Shown here: positions 1-10,494 of the stretch, in pieces | How the letters are laid out: each line of letters starts with the position of its first letter | Numbering within the stretch: position 1 is the first letter of the stretch | DNA from: Mesotaenium endlicherianum | Lineage: Eukaryota; Streptophyta; Zygnematophyceae; Zygnematales; Mesotaeniaceae | Length of the DNA stretch: 64,000 nt | Assembly: GCA_009602735.1 (NCBI GenBank) | Contig: WELA01007307.1 | Span: 378,435-442,434, forward strand | Direction: 5' to 3' | Translations under genes and position numbers: made by a program | The notes under the pieces: generated by a model | Seen by the model: only the letters and a program-made list of their open reading frames with translations | The model's database searches: none | Told to the model about the DNA's origin: nothing

Positions 1-372
1 TATTCGGTGGTCCGTCGTGTCGGTCAGAATGCTTACAAACTCAACATGTCAGCTGAATACAAGGGACACCCGGTCTTTAATGTCTCCTTCCTGGAACCAT
101 ACATCAAAGGTGATACACTGTTCTCAGGTCGGTTCCCTGTCCAACCGGGACCGGTCCCCGCTGTCCGGGACGGCGACCCTGAGGAATATGAGGTCGATGA
201 GATTTTAGACGCTCGCTCGGTCCGTCGATCGTCTAAATATGTCATGAAATACCTCATTCAATGGAAGGGTTACGATGCCTCTAGGGACACTTGGGAGTTT
301 AAGGACCACTTGACCAATGCCAAAGGGGCGTTGACACGGTTCCACCTTCGGGCCGCTGGAGTCCCTCCATAA
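1..372 (+). CDS. Integrase C-terminus with chromodomain (B0, partial)
   Basis: This is the last part of a Pol polyprotein, open from the window edge. It begins in the post-core integrase region (VVRRVGQNAYKLN, then HPVFNVSFLEPYI, a GPY/F-like module) and ends in a chromodomain (EEYEVDEILDARS, YLIQWKGYDASRDTWE). In chromoviruses the chromodomain binds modified histone tails and biases where the new copy integrates; that role is known for the family and inferred here. Near-identical segments recur at 23771-24502, 27939-28634 (minus) and 38753-39310. Confidence 0.9.
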   Translation, partial: YSVVRRVGQNAYKLNMSAEYKGHPVFNVSFLEPYIKGDTLFSGRFPVQPGPVPAVRDGDPEEYEVDEILDARSVRRSSKYVMKYLIQWKGYDASRDTWEFKDHLTNAKGALTRFHLRAAGVPP

Positions 373-774
373 CTGTCATTTCAGTTGACACGGGAAGGTG
401 ACAGGCGGTCCTGTCTCCATTTAAGTTGGAGGGGAAAATATATGACAGTTAGTGAGCGAGAGGGATAAAAGAACAGTTACGTGAACCCTAAGTGTCAACA
501 TAGTGACAGAGGGGACAGCCTGGCCCACATAAAGCACCTTTAGCTGAAGGAAAAAGGGCCTCGCATAACACTACATCACTTAACTCACCCTAAAACACAC
601 TCATACGTTTATGTGTGGCGCATCGCAACTACGTCANTAACTACGTCAACTCTTAGCAATCATCCTGTAAGGTAAACAGCAACGAAGCCACTATACTAAT
701 ACTAACATACTTCCTGCAATCCCTATGACAAAGGTCCATATCCTACTAACTTGTGCCCTGGTTACATGTGCAGG
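373..774 (+). promoter_or_regulatory. Spacer between pol and ORF3 with TGACAG repeats
   Basis: This 400-base stretch holds no gene. It opens with TGTCATTTCAGTTGACA-like sequence, carries repeated TGACAG/TGTCA words and a purine-rich tract (TTGGAGGGGAAAATA near 427). It ends in a pyrimidine-poor ATGTGCAG directly before the ORF3 start at 775. Equivalent spacers follow the chromodomain in the copies at 24503-24850, 27672-27938 (minus) and 39311-39869. A promoter or splice-acceptor role for ORF3 expression is inference. Confidence 0.45.
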
Positions 775-2451
775 ATGGCGCCCACCACACAAAAGGAGGA
801 CAGAAAGCGCAAGGCAGAAGAAGCCAGGAGGACAATGGAGCAATACCAGAAGGAGCTGGCGGCGACGTCCCTCACCAGGAGAGAGCAAGAAAGGGTCCGC
901 AAACAACAAGAGGCGGCAGAAGAGGCACAGAGGATGAAGGATCAGGAAGCGGAAAACCTCAGGAAGGCTGAGGAGCAGAGATAGAAGAAACAGCAAGAAG
1001 AAGCGGCAGCGGCAGAAGAGGAGAAAAGGAAAAAGATTGAAGCGGACAGACAGAAGAGCTTGGCCACTTACAGGTATACTGTGGTGGGTGGCCAAAACTT
1101 CGATAACCTGAAGGAAGCATTGCTGGCAGCCCAGGAGATCAATAGGCTGGAACAGACAACACTGCTACAGAAGGAAGGAGCTATAGCATTGGATAGGTAC
1201 ATCGAGACACACACCGGCGTGGTCCTTTACGAAGAGTATGCTAAGATGGTGGGCTATACAGCGGAGCAGGCCCGGCATCTCGCAGATGATTCAGAGGACA
1301 AGCCGGTCCCCATACCGGGAATAGTGGGAGATCAGAGACTCATCCGGATGGTGAGCATGCGGCCCAATAGCTTTAAGGATACGGTATTCTACCTCACACT
1401 CCTGCCAGCTTACAATGAAGTTGAGAGAAGGAGCTGGGAGTACTTGGCCAGGGAAGCAGGACAGCAGATGTTCTCTCCCCACTGGTTCCCGTGTAAACTG
1501 AGGAAGGCTGAGCACGGACCCCAGTACTACCAGCAGCCAACAGACTGGAGGTGGATGACCGTCACAAATAAGAAGCAGGAGTGTGACCGAGCCCAACCGG
1601 ATGACTTCCACTATGGCCTAGACGGCTATCTCATCCTACCACCTCACATTGCCCCTTGGGACCCCAGGCTGAATGGCTGCCTGAGCAATATGAATGCAGA
1701 GACTAAGGAGCATAGGAGGAGGGGGAGAGACTACTTCTGTAAGAGAAAGCATGCCTTTGTCAAATGGGCGAAGAATGCAGGCCGGATAGATATTAGCAGG
1801 CTGAAGGCCAAGCAACCTCCAGCGCGCCCTAAGAAAGGGAGGTCGGTAGACTACTCCATGTCTACTAGGGAGCAAGACAATTTAGTGGACGAGACTCTTA
1901 CTCTCTCCGAGGAGGAGGATGAGGAGGATGAGGAAGAGGAACAAGGCAGAGGAGAAGCATCAGCAGCTGGTACTCAGGAGACCCAGGGGCAGGCAGGGGC
2001 GCTTCCTAAGGAACCAAGATCAGGTATATGGAACGTGATCCCGGTCATGGAGGCAACTAGACCCCTCACTCGCTCCCCCAGCCCACTTGCCCAAGCAGGG
2101 AAAGAAGCTGATCTGACTGTACTTGGCAGCAGACACAGGCAGAAATCCCCAGAGGACAGGGGTGCCAGAAGAGGGACACGTGGGTGGGCCAGAGGTATGC
2201 CAGCCTCCCCCTCCGCTCAGGGGCATGTACCTCTAGCCAATGTATTTCAGCATCCTACTGGAATGCCTGTCTATGTGGGAATTAACACCCAAGTGGTTGA
2301 AGAGCAGGCCACCATGCTCCGTTCCCCTCGAGGGCCAACTTTAGAGCAAACAGGGTTCTTTAGAAGGCCAGCTGACAGACCTAGAGGACTGTCCAGATCT
2401 AGGTCCAGATCTCCGTCTCCTGACCCTGAAGCCCCAGGAACAACCCCTTAA
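775..2451 (+). pseudogene. Family B ORF3, protein of unknown function (B0 copy)
   Basis: I do not recognise this protein family. The start is taken at the ATG at 775 (MAPTTQKED), which is shared with the copies at 27671 (minus) and 39870. Layout: a charged, Glu/Arg/Gln-rich N-terminal coiled coil of about 100 residues, a globular region opening with ATYRYTVVGG and including YNEVERRSWEYLARE and TDWRWMTV, an acidic run (EEEDEEDEEEEQ), then a low-complexity tail ending in an RS-rich stretch (RSRSRSPSPDP). No retroviral enzyme motif, zinc knuckle, signal peptide or membrane segment is visible. This copy has about one interruption; the copy in B2 is open throughout. Confidence 0.75.
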
Positions 2452-2529
2452 GGTGACACGCTGAAGAGGCAGTCAGTAAGGGAGGCTGGTCAGGTTCAGT
2501 TCCCTTATTTAAAATTTCTGCAGTTTAAT

Positions 2530-2564
2530 GTTGTCGAGGCGACAACAAGTTAAGTTGGAGGGAT
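2530..2564 (+). promoter_or_regulatory. Hairpin and polypurine tract before the 3' LTR of B0
   Basis: GTTGTCG-AGG-CGACAAC can form a perfect 7-bp stem with a 3-base loop. It is followed by TTAAGTTGGAGGGAT, the purine tract expected to prime plus-strand synthesis directly before the LTR. The same pair occurs at 3303-3337, 25882-25912 (minus), 32951-32986 and, with variation, 48426-48459. Confidence 0.75.
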
Positions 2565-3282
2565 TGTAATGAATCAGTATATTAGTGGATATAATATTCA
2601 TTTAAATATAATAGTTAATTAAGTTCAGCCTGCTGAACTTTAGTTAATAGTCAGTCTGCTGGACTTTACATAATTATCAGTTTAATGACTCAGCCGAAAG
2701 CAGCAGGCTGAAGTCCATATAAGTCAGCTTGCTGACCCATTCTTTGACAGCCAGCTGACTTCCGTACTCGGTAGCAGCGAACTGCCTTGATATGCATCTA
2801 AGTGCGATATGCTAGATGAATAGCCAGATGACATCCCTATGATGGATGGCTATTCGGGATGATGGGAGATGGCGGTGGATTTGGTTAACCGAGGTCCTAC
2901 CAACGTGGTTAACTCCCGGGTAGGCGGTGCCATCGCACTGACCGTTGAACAGTAAACTCATTCCATGTACATATGCTAGGCATTGCCCTCGAGTTCGGCA
3001 TTTGGAAACAAGGCCAACTCTCCTGTACAGCTGACAGAGAGATCTGAATCCAAGGCGAGAAGCCATTGATACGCACTGTATTCTAACCTTGCTTATGTAT
3101 GAGTTTACTAATTCGCATCATTGATGCTAGTTTACTCGCATTTGACTTACGAGTATTATTCACTGCTAGTGTATTGTCCTTTGCCGTTTAACCAGTTAAC
3201 GGAAATTACCATAAAGATTACTTGCTGATATAAAGATCTTTATTAATTGTTAATCGCCTATTTGGTAAGTTGATTCATTTCA
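2565..3282 (+). repeat. Family B LTR (3' LTR of B0)
   Basis: The LTR begins TGTAATGAATC and ends GATTCATTTCA, so its 11-base ends are inverted repeats with one mismatch and show the usual TG...CA. It is 718 bases long. The 5' third holds a cluster of short CAGC/GCTG palindromes such as GTTCAGCCTGCTGAAC and GTCAGCTTGCTGAC. Other family B LTRs are at 3338-4057, 25220-25881, 32987-33664, 34707-35363, 48460-49156 and, interrupted, 52861-54208. Confidence 0.9.
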
Positions 3283-4057
3283 CCTATGTACCCTGTGTTA
3301 GTGTTGTCGAGGCAACAACATGTTAAGTTGGAGGGATTGTAATGAATCAATATATTGGTTGATATAATATGCATTTAAATATAACAGTTAAATAAGTTCA
3401 GCCTGCTGAACTCTAGTTAATAATCAGTCTGCTGGACTTTATATTTAATATTAGTTTAACGACTCAGCCGAAAGCAACAGGCTGAAGTCAGCTTAAGTCA
3501 GCTTGTTGACACATTCTTTGACAGCCAGACGACTTCCGTACTCGGTAGCAGCGAACTGCCTCAATATGCATCTAAGTGTGGTATGCTAGATGAATGGCCA
3601 GATGACATTCCTATGATGGATGGCGATTCGGGATGATGGGAGATGGCGGTGGATTAGGTTAACCGAGGTCCTACCAACGTGGTTAACTCTCGGGTAGGCG
3701 GTGCCATCGCACTGGCCGTTGAATAGTAAACTCATTCCATGTACATATGCTAGGCATTGCTCTCCAGTTCGGCATTCGGAAACGAGGCCAACTCTCTTGT
3801 ACAGCTTATTGAGAGAGATCTGAATCCAAGGCAAGAAGCCATTGATACGCACCGTCTTCTAACCTTGCTTATGTATGAGTTTACTGAGTGCATTATGAAT
3901 GCTAGTTTACTCGCATTCGATTTACGAGTGTTGTTCACTGCTAGTGAGTTGTCCTTTTGCCGTTTAATCAGTTAACGGAAAATCCATAAAGATTACTTGC
4001 TGATATAAAGATCTTTATTAATTGTCAATCGCCTATTTGGTAAGTCGATTCATTTCA
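3283..4057 (+). repeat. Second family B LTR with a 55-base internal remnant
   Basis: After the B0 LTR come 55 bases that match only the very 3' internal end of family B (hairpin plus polypurine tract, 3303-3337). A second 720-base family B LTR follows (3338-4057). No primer-binding site follows it, so it is a 3' LTR. The simplest reading is that B0 inserted just upstream of the polypurine tract of another family B copy, whose other end would lie left of the window; the alternative is recombination between copies. Confidence 0.75.
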
Positions 4058-6056
4058 ATCGTCCATTGAACCATATTTAGAGCAATACACATATTTTGGT
4101 GCAGGTAGGAAGCCATCTAATTTAACCTGCCATTTCTTGTTTTACACCTTTATTTTTATCTTCATTCTTAGCTCAAACGATTGTAAATATTGCATGGATA
4201 CTGGCTTTAAATTGGCGACCCTAACGGACGAGTAATCGCGACGTTACGCGTGTAAATGCAAAGTGCAAAGTGGTGACATCAAAAATGTATGTTTGAACAG
4301 CACTGAAACTCGAGCCATGGCTGCTCTTCTTTCTTGTGATAATTCAAAGTAGATTAAGCTATGGCGCCCGGTCATAGCAATGCTGAGCCTCTCTTAGGAC
4401 TTGTTGTATACATCAGCACTGTTTTCTTTGGGCCCAGTTGTTGTGTAACGATTCTCACTTTCGAGAGAATAGAGAGAAACTTTTCTTTGCTATTCAGAAA
4501 TGAGTTGGGCAAAAACTGAACAAAAATGCAATGACTAGAAGAGGTGTTCTCAGAGTTGCACTGAGATTGACTCTACACGTATTTATACTTGCCAACGCGA
4601 GCTATCTGAGTGCGCTTGGCACTCCTGCGACACCTATGTTAAGGGGTTATGACAGGACAACTGTACCAGTTGAATGTGATAATCCAAAAGGTCTACCTCT
4701 TTACGTGACATGTGAAAAGAGACAAACCTCTCCTTAGGAGGTTTTGTTATGACTCTTGGCTTATGCTAGGAGCCTCATGACTTTACGTAGGTGTCATAGT
4801 GCCTCTTGGTAATGTAATATATAGCCATAATATATATTATATACCGCGCTGTGTATAAATGTCGCGACTACTATCCGTTTGACGGTGTCGCACGCGCAGC
4901 GCAAGCTACGGCCAACCTAGTACGGAAAGTCAACGTTGACTCATCGACCACTTGGCTGATTACGTTGGCATCAAGACCACTGGCAAGGGGTCAAGGTCAA
5001 TGTGCCTCACACCCAGGGATGGGGGAGGTTTTGACAGCATAGACAGCCGCGAGGCTAGAAGCTGGGGGATCAGCGATGAGCCGCCCAGCAAGTACCAAGT
5101 CAGGTACTGTGTGACTGGCAGATTAAGCCAGGTCATGGCCGCAATGCCAAGATAGGTTACGGCTGCCCGGTTGGAAACCTTGAGCAAGTAGCATTTGCTT
5201 GTACACGCCGCTCAGGAGTTCTTAGCCATAAGCCAAATAGTCGGACTGCTAGCTGAGAAGCTAAGCAGCCACGCGCGACAGTCACGAGGTGTGCATGCAT
5301 GCTGAGTGACTACGAGTTTGAGTTGAGCATGGCTAGGCAGAAGCGACATGCAGCTAAGTTGTGTGACTAAGCACGGCATTCTCAAAAGATGACGTTGTGT
5401 AGTGCCTGCAAAAGGCACGAATCTTGCCTGAGACATGTCATTCACTCTCACGCACTTTTACCAAGTTCAGAAGGAGCAGAAGGAAGGAGAAGAAGGGCGC
5501 GAAGAAGAAGAAGGAGTTCCCAAGGCCATTGGAGGGCCAAGGCCCCACGCTTCTGCCAACGCCGAAGATTCTTCTCAGTGTATCATAGATAAGTTAGGAT
5601 TGTAGGAGTTCCCAAGAGGGAATCTCACTGTTGAAGTAGGAGAACTGCAAAATAGAATCTGCTAGGAGATTGGCACAGACTCGGCCAAACGTCACCAGTG
5701 TGTGAAACAGCCTTAAAATGGTGAGTTGTGTGTTAGTTTGGAAGTTCTCAGAAGTCGCATTCGCATCTCGAAGAGAGAGTGTAGTATCGACAGATAAAGC
5801 TCTCAGTGAAGAACTGAGTGGTCCTTGCCTGGCAGTGAAGAGCTGTTAAGGCGCGGTGTTAAGTGAAGAGCTTGACCCAGGCCAGCATAGACGTTTTAGA
5901 GTTTTGTAAGCTGTGACTATGTGAAAGTGAAGCGAAAGCCTGAAGGGCAACTTTCTCTGAATCTGACGTTGTATGTCAAAGTTGCTCAGAGTATGATTTC
6001 TGCAAACCACAATTTGCTCGCCTCTGAACCCAAGAACCTTAAGGCATAAAACCTAT
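4058..6056 (+). other. Two kilobases with no recognisable gene upstream of element F
   Basis: No convincing protein, RNA gene or known LTR is visible. The stretch holds AT-rich TATA-like sequence (ATATATTATATACC near 4830 and GTATAAATG near 4853), several short repeats of CTCATGAC/TTGGCTTATG type around 4745-4815, and purine-rich sequence near 5470-5520. Its position directly before the gag of element F suggests it may include that element's 5' LTR and leader. I could not match it to the sequence after 15170, so the LTR is not called. Confidence 0.35.
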
Positions 6057-8250
6057 GTGGAAGTAAGAGGCTTCTGTCCTACTTCTGAGGACTTCAGTTC
6101 TGTGGTTCAGGTGAATAGAAATTCCCATGCAGATTGGGAATTGAGGCCTGTGAGGGCTACCGGTGCTCACCCCGGAAGGGGACCCGGAGAAATTCAAGTG
6201 TACATGCGGTTGAGGAGTGGAAGACTCTACTACCCTGTGGAGCCTGCGGAAGGTTCTGATTCAAGCCGGAGTCCACGAGGAAGTGAGACATCCGAGCATA
6301 CGGATAACCTGTGGAGTGAGCAACCGTCGAGAGACGAGTCTCGCCATACTGCCACGAACAGTGAGAATCCGTATAACGCGCGAGCCTTTGTACCCAATTT
6401 CGGCAGAGAGCACGACGTGTGGGGTAAAGGTAGTGAGTCTTGGTCACCACTCGAAATGACTGGTGATGATGAGGATGAAAATCCTAAGTTCAAGCTGTCT
6501 ACAAAGTGTCTTAGTGGACGAACCGGTGGAAATAGTCTCACTTTCGAAGAGTTTGATGAGATCTATTGGGTTGACTTCTTTGAGAAAATCCAAAAGGATT
6601 CTTCTTAAACTCAGTCAGTCGCTTTTGTAAGCTTGGTTCAGTACTTGGACAAGGATGCCTTGTTGCTGTATCGCCAATTCCGGAAGGATGAGAACCTTAC
6701 CCAGGAATGGGCGTTTGACGAGCAAAAAAAGGCGAGGGATTTGAAAATCCAGAAAGAGGCTGCGAAAGCCCGCCTGTCCGCTTTGTCATCAGGAAGAGCG
6801 ATACCTGCTGCACCTGTTGAGAGCGTAGACTTAGCTGCACTAACACAAGAATTAACAGATGCCATGAAGCAACTCATCGAGGGTTAGCAGCGAGCGGCTA
6901 CTCGAGATGATGATGCTGGATCTGTCACATAATTGCGTAAAGTGTGTGCAGAATTGTCTGAAAAGATTGCTAATGCTCAGGAACGAGTAACACGCAGAGC
7001 TGCACTTTTTACAGGGCAGCATGGTGATAGTGTCACCACGGAAGCAAGCCATGAGCAAGCGTTGGCTAGTTTCCGTAGAAATATGGAGGTTGGGGATGAC
7101 CAGTTAGACTCTGAGCACACTGTCTGCGTCGTCTCCTTAAGTTGCTTGAAGCAAAATTCCCAGAGGATCGCAGTCTTAAAGTGCACCGCTATGTGCATTT
7201 TGTCCGTCAGAAGAACGAGACAGTTATGGAGGTCAAATCCAGACTGGTAGACCTTGCCAAGAAGGCAAGAACCTATGAGCCTAGGATTGTGGCTGACAAA
7301 TTCTTACTGTGTCTGGGTAAAGATACAGATCGGGAGGTCAAGCGGCACCTATCTGCGAAACGCAAAATCGATTGGAACATCGACGAGGCTGCTGAAATAG
7401 CATGCAATGTTGAGGAAGGTAAAGTCTGGTACAGGGAGGCTTCCAGGACGCTTATGGCTCCTGAGAGAAGGGAGGAATCCTTTCAGCCTAAGGCCAATAG
7501 CTCTAATTTTCAGTTTAAAAAGAAGAGCGGGTCTTTCAATAGGTTTGCTAAGCACGCCAACACTGCTGAGACAGCAGAGGGCTGTTGGAATTGCGAGAAA
7601 TCGGGAAATCAGAAGAGAGATTGTCCGTACCCGGATGCTAAGCAATTGTCTGCTAGCAAGTCGCAGGTATGCGCACATTGCAGCAAAAAGGGACACTCAG
7701 AAGATGAGTGTTGGTCCAAGAACCCAAATCTGAAGCCACCATGGGCTAATGCTGCCACGAAAGAGGCAGATAAGGGTAAGAAAAGAGAGAAGGATAACTT
7801 TGGTAATCGGAAGGGTAACCAGAAGTATGATGCTATGAGTGCAGAGATTGCAGAGTTGAAAGCTCAATTTGCAAGACTAAATGTGCCTAATGTCTATTAT
7901 GATGCAGATGTGGCCAAAAAGACCGTCTGCAAAGGCGAGAAGCTGACGCTTGAGAAGGCCGTGGCTGCAACGGCTGCGGAGCGCGCAGACCATGACCGTT
8001 TGGTTCCAAGGAATGCTGGGAAGCTTCCTCAGACCTTTCGAATCACTCTCGATGAGAACGAGATTGCGGAGCTACGACAAGCCAAGCCTGAGTCACGCAA
8101 GACGTTTAGTTTGTCGCTGGAAAAGCTGAAGACTCTGGTGGAACACCGGATTCAGCACACTCCTTGTCTTTCACTTGCTGATCTGCGTCTTACATATCCT
8201 TTCACGGTTGAAGAAGCCGGACAGCAGCTGGACCTAGGTGAGGAAGGCGC
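6057..8250 (+). pseudogene. Element F gag region with two CCHC zinc knuckles
   Basis: Several reading frames run in order from 6057. The N-terminal part is polar with short motifs (RLRSGRLYYPVEP, EFDEIYWVDFFEKI). A charged helical part follows at 6633-7130. The 3' part (from 7142) has a basic linker and two Cys-His boxes, CWNCEKSGNQKRDC and CAHCSKKGHSEDEC (about 7583-7715), the C-x2-C-x4-H-x4-C nucleocapsid type or close to it. Gag assembles the virus-like particle and its knuckles bind RNA; this is known for the family. The region is broken. Confidence 0.75.
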
Positions 8251-8319
8251 GAACAGCGCTTCGCTGCTTACTAATTTCAGCACTGTGAGAGTGCAGAACA
8301 AGGATAGAGTTTTGACGTT

Positions 8320-9093
8320 CAACGACTGGGCCGCTCCCAATATCCTATTGGACACTGGCGCACAGCCAGTAATCTTGGGAAAGCGAGCTGGGAAAGCTCT
8401 GGGATTGACGGCAAGGGACCTGAAAGAAAGTTCTTTTCAGTTGAGGACTGCATCTGGGCAGATTTCAAAGTCTTGTGGAATCACCCGCAAGCCTGTGAAA
8501 ATCACAGTAAACTTGGGGAAACCTGAGGAAGCGTCACTGTTCATAGAATGCATGGTGACAGAGGCAGAGAACTATGATGTTCTCTTGGAGACAGAAGCTC
8601 TGATTCCCCTGGGTATGAGGAAGCGTCACTGTTCATAGAATGCACGGTGACAGAGGCAGAGAACTACGATGTTCTCTTGGAGACAAAAGCTGTGATTCCC
8701 CTAGGTATGGTCATCGACCTGCGGAAGCAGAGGGTGACTTACCAGTCGACGGATCGGCAGCCGACAGGAGAAATTCCTGTAAAAATGGTTTGCTCGGGAG
8801 AGGCGGACTACGGACTGCTAGACTGTTATATGAATGACCAGTATCCAGATCATTATGACCTCATCATGCAACGCGAAGAGAAGGGCTACACCAGCATCAA
8901 CATGCTGACTCCCTTGGTTTGGCAACCTCAAATTATGGAGCAATTAGAAGTTGTGAGTAACAGGGACCGTGGCTTGCAAGAGCTGCTGCCAGTTCCTTAT
9001 CCAGTTAAGACTGCTGCCAATTTGATGCCTGGAGTAGACCCGCTGCCGCAAGGCATTGTGAGGATCGAGATCCTTTTTGCAGGAGAGGAGTAG
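8320..9093 (+). pseudogene. Element F aspartic protease region
   Basis: The retropepsin signature ILLDTGAQPVILGKRAGK is at about 8341-8394. It sits downstream of the zinc knuckles and upstream of the methyltransferase, as expected for gag-protease-pol order. Downstream sequence (YDVLLETKAVIPLGMVIDL) resembles the C-terminal half of gypsy proteases. The protease cleaves Gag-Pol in the particle. The region runs to the base before the methyltransferase motif I, which suggests the methyltransferase was embedded in the Pol polyprotein. Broken. Confidence 0.7.
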
Positions 9094-9095
9094 TA

Positions 9096-10491
9096 GTGCT
9101 GGAATTGTTCGCTGGACTTGGTTCTAGAACCATCGCACTGATTCAGCGAGGTATCCAGGTATTCAAAGTGCTGTATGTGGACAATGATGAGAGTGCTTTC
9201 ACAGCATTCAAGGAGGTCATGAGTCAGATGCGGCAAATGTACCATTTTAAGGCATTGTGCCTACTAGTTTGGTGCGTCTTGCTGGAGGAAACATTCTTGA
9301 TGTGAAGTCTGAGAACCTGTATGGTTACAAGATTGACTGGATTTTTGCGGGATTCCCTTGTCAACCTTTCTCGCAAGCTGGGAACAGGAGGGAATTTAAT
9401 GACCCGCGAGCACAACACTGGGGATGGATGGTGAAAATCATCAGTATGCTGCGGGAACGCCAGCATCTCTACCCACCAGTGTTTGTATTGAGAATGTACA
9501 TCCAGGGATGGATTACAACCAGATGCAGCCAGGAGATCCATGGCTGGTCTTCGACTCCACCCTAGGTCATCATGTATTGATCAACGACGCCAGGCACGGA
9601 GGACTCTCACACCAGGCCAGACTATTTTGGACCAACGGCATGTCCATTGAAATCCTGAGGGAGATGGAGGAGATTACGCGGCGCTCACCAACAGCAATAT
9701 CTGTGGGAGAAGCACTGATGGTGGAAACCAAGCCAGTAATCAAGAGGAATTCCTACCCACAGTACGGCGTCAACGAGCCAGGCCGGCCAAGGGTGGTGCT
9801 GCCCACCTTCACAGCATATCCAGGATCACGCGCATTCGTGAAAGAAGGACCAGGAATGGTCAAGAATGCGCACGACAGAGAAGCTCAGTGGAGAGAGCCG
9901 ACAGCTGAAGAGAAGGGAAGGTGCCTGGGGGTTCCCAACTCCATTGCACAAGAAATTGTTGCAATGGTGGGACAGGACGACGCTGGGAAGATATTCGGCG
10001 ATATGATTGGGCATCACTCCATCACGTGGTTGGTGGAGACGATTATGACTAGGCAACAGATGACGTTCTCTGACAAGCCTATGCCCAGGCCGAGGCCAGT
10101 AACGATTGGAGTCCATGAGGTGCCAACCTCTGATCAGAGAGCTATTAGGGAAGCGCATCAGCAACAAGTCGAATATGGTGTTGAAAGGGACGCAGCTGAG
10201 GCTGACCAAGGTGAAGCACTCAGAGAAAATAGAGTGGCGGGGTTGACCAGGTGTCAAGACCTACTGGCGCGAATTGACAATCGAAAGGCGGCTCTACACG
10301 ACCCTCTGAAAAGAGAGCTGCGAAGGCTGTGGGAAGACGTAGCCATGGAAGAGCAGGCAACTGGTGAAGCAAACCCTTTGGCGAGCGCTGCAACAAGCAA
10401 ATCACAGGAGGTCCCATTATCTGCAGAACGCTCCAGCCAATTATTTGTGAGGATGCCGGAATGGGAGGAAGATACCACTTCTGAGTTATGA
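9096..10491 (+). pseudogene. Element F DNA cytosine-5 methyltransferase domain
   Basis: C5-methyltransferase motifs occur in canonical order. Motif I is LELFAGLGSRT (9099-9131), binding S-adenosylmethionine. VLYVDNDESAF follows as motif II. Motif IV is GFPCQPFSQAG with the catalytic Cys codon at 9359-9361. Motif VI is IENV (ENV at 9490-9498). The motif VIII-like SHQARLFW lies near 9607-9630 (QAR at 9613-9621). A target-recognition stretch follows, then a motif X-like GDMIGHHSITWLVE near 9998-10040. Such enzymes add a methyl group to C5 of cytosine. The gene lies between protease and RT of the retroelement and reads in the same direction. It spans several frames, so this copy is broken. Whether it is nearer DNMT1, DNMT3 or a bacterial-like class needs a tree. 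Confidence 0.88.
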
Positions 10492-10494
10492 AAC

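Larger units (their letters stand above)
1..3282 (+). mobile_element. Family B Ty3/gypsy element B0, 3' part
   Basis: This is the 3' end of a chromodomain-bearing LTR retrotransposon that enters from the left edge. Parts in order: integrase C-terminus with chromodomain (1-372), a spacer with repeated TGACAG motifs, the extra ORF3 (775-2451), a hairpin and polypurine tract (2530-2564), and the 3' LTR (2565-3282). The order matches the opposite-strand copy at 25220-31547, which supports the view that ORF3 belongs to the element and is not a neighbour. What is present looks lightly broken, with about one interruption. gag, protease, RT and the integrase core lie outside the window. One ambiguous base (n) is at 637. 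Confidence 0.9.

Noticed and set aside
691-1095. Leu/Phe-rich minus-strand frame that looks like a membrane protein
   Set aside because: It is the antisense of the charged coiled coil of ORF3; the same shadow appears at 27351-27794 and near 39804-40191.
4531-4737. Short open frame with a hydrophobic, signal-peptide-like start
   Set aside because: 68 codons, no homologous copy in the window, no family resemblance; open frames of this length are expected by chance.
9096-10491. Element F methyltransferase as part of a bacterial restriction-modification system
   Set aside because: It lies between retroviral-type protease and RT on the same strand, with no restriction enzyme nearby.
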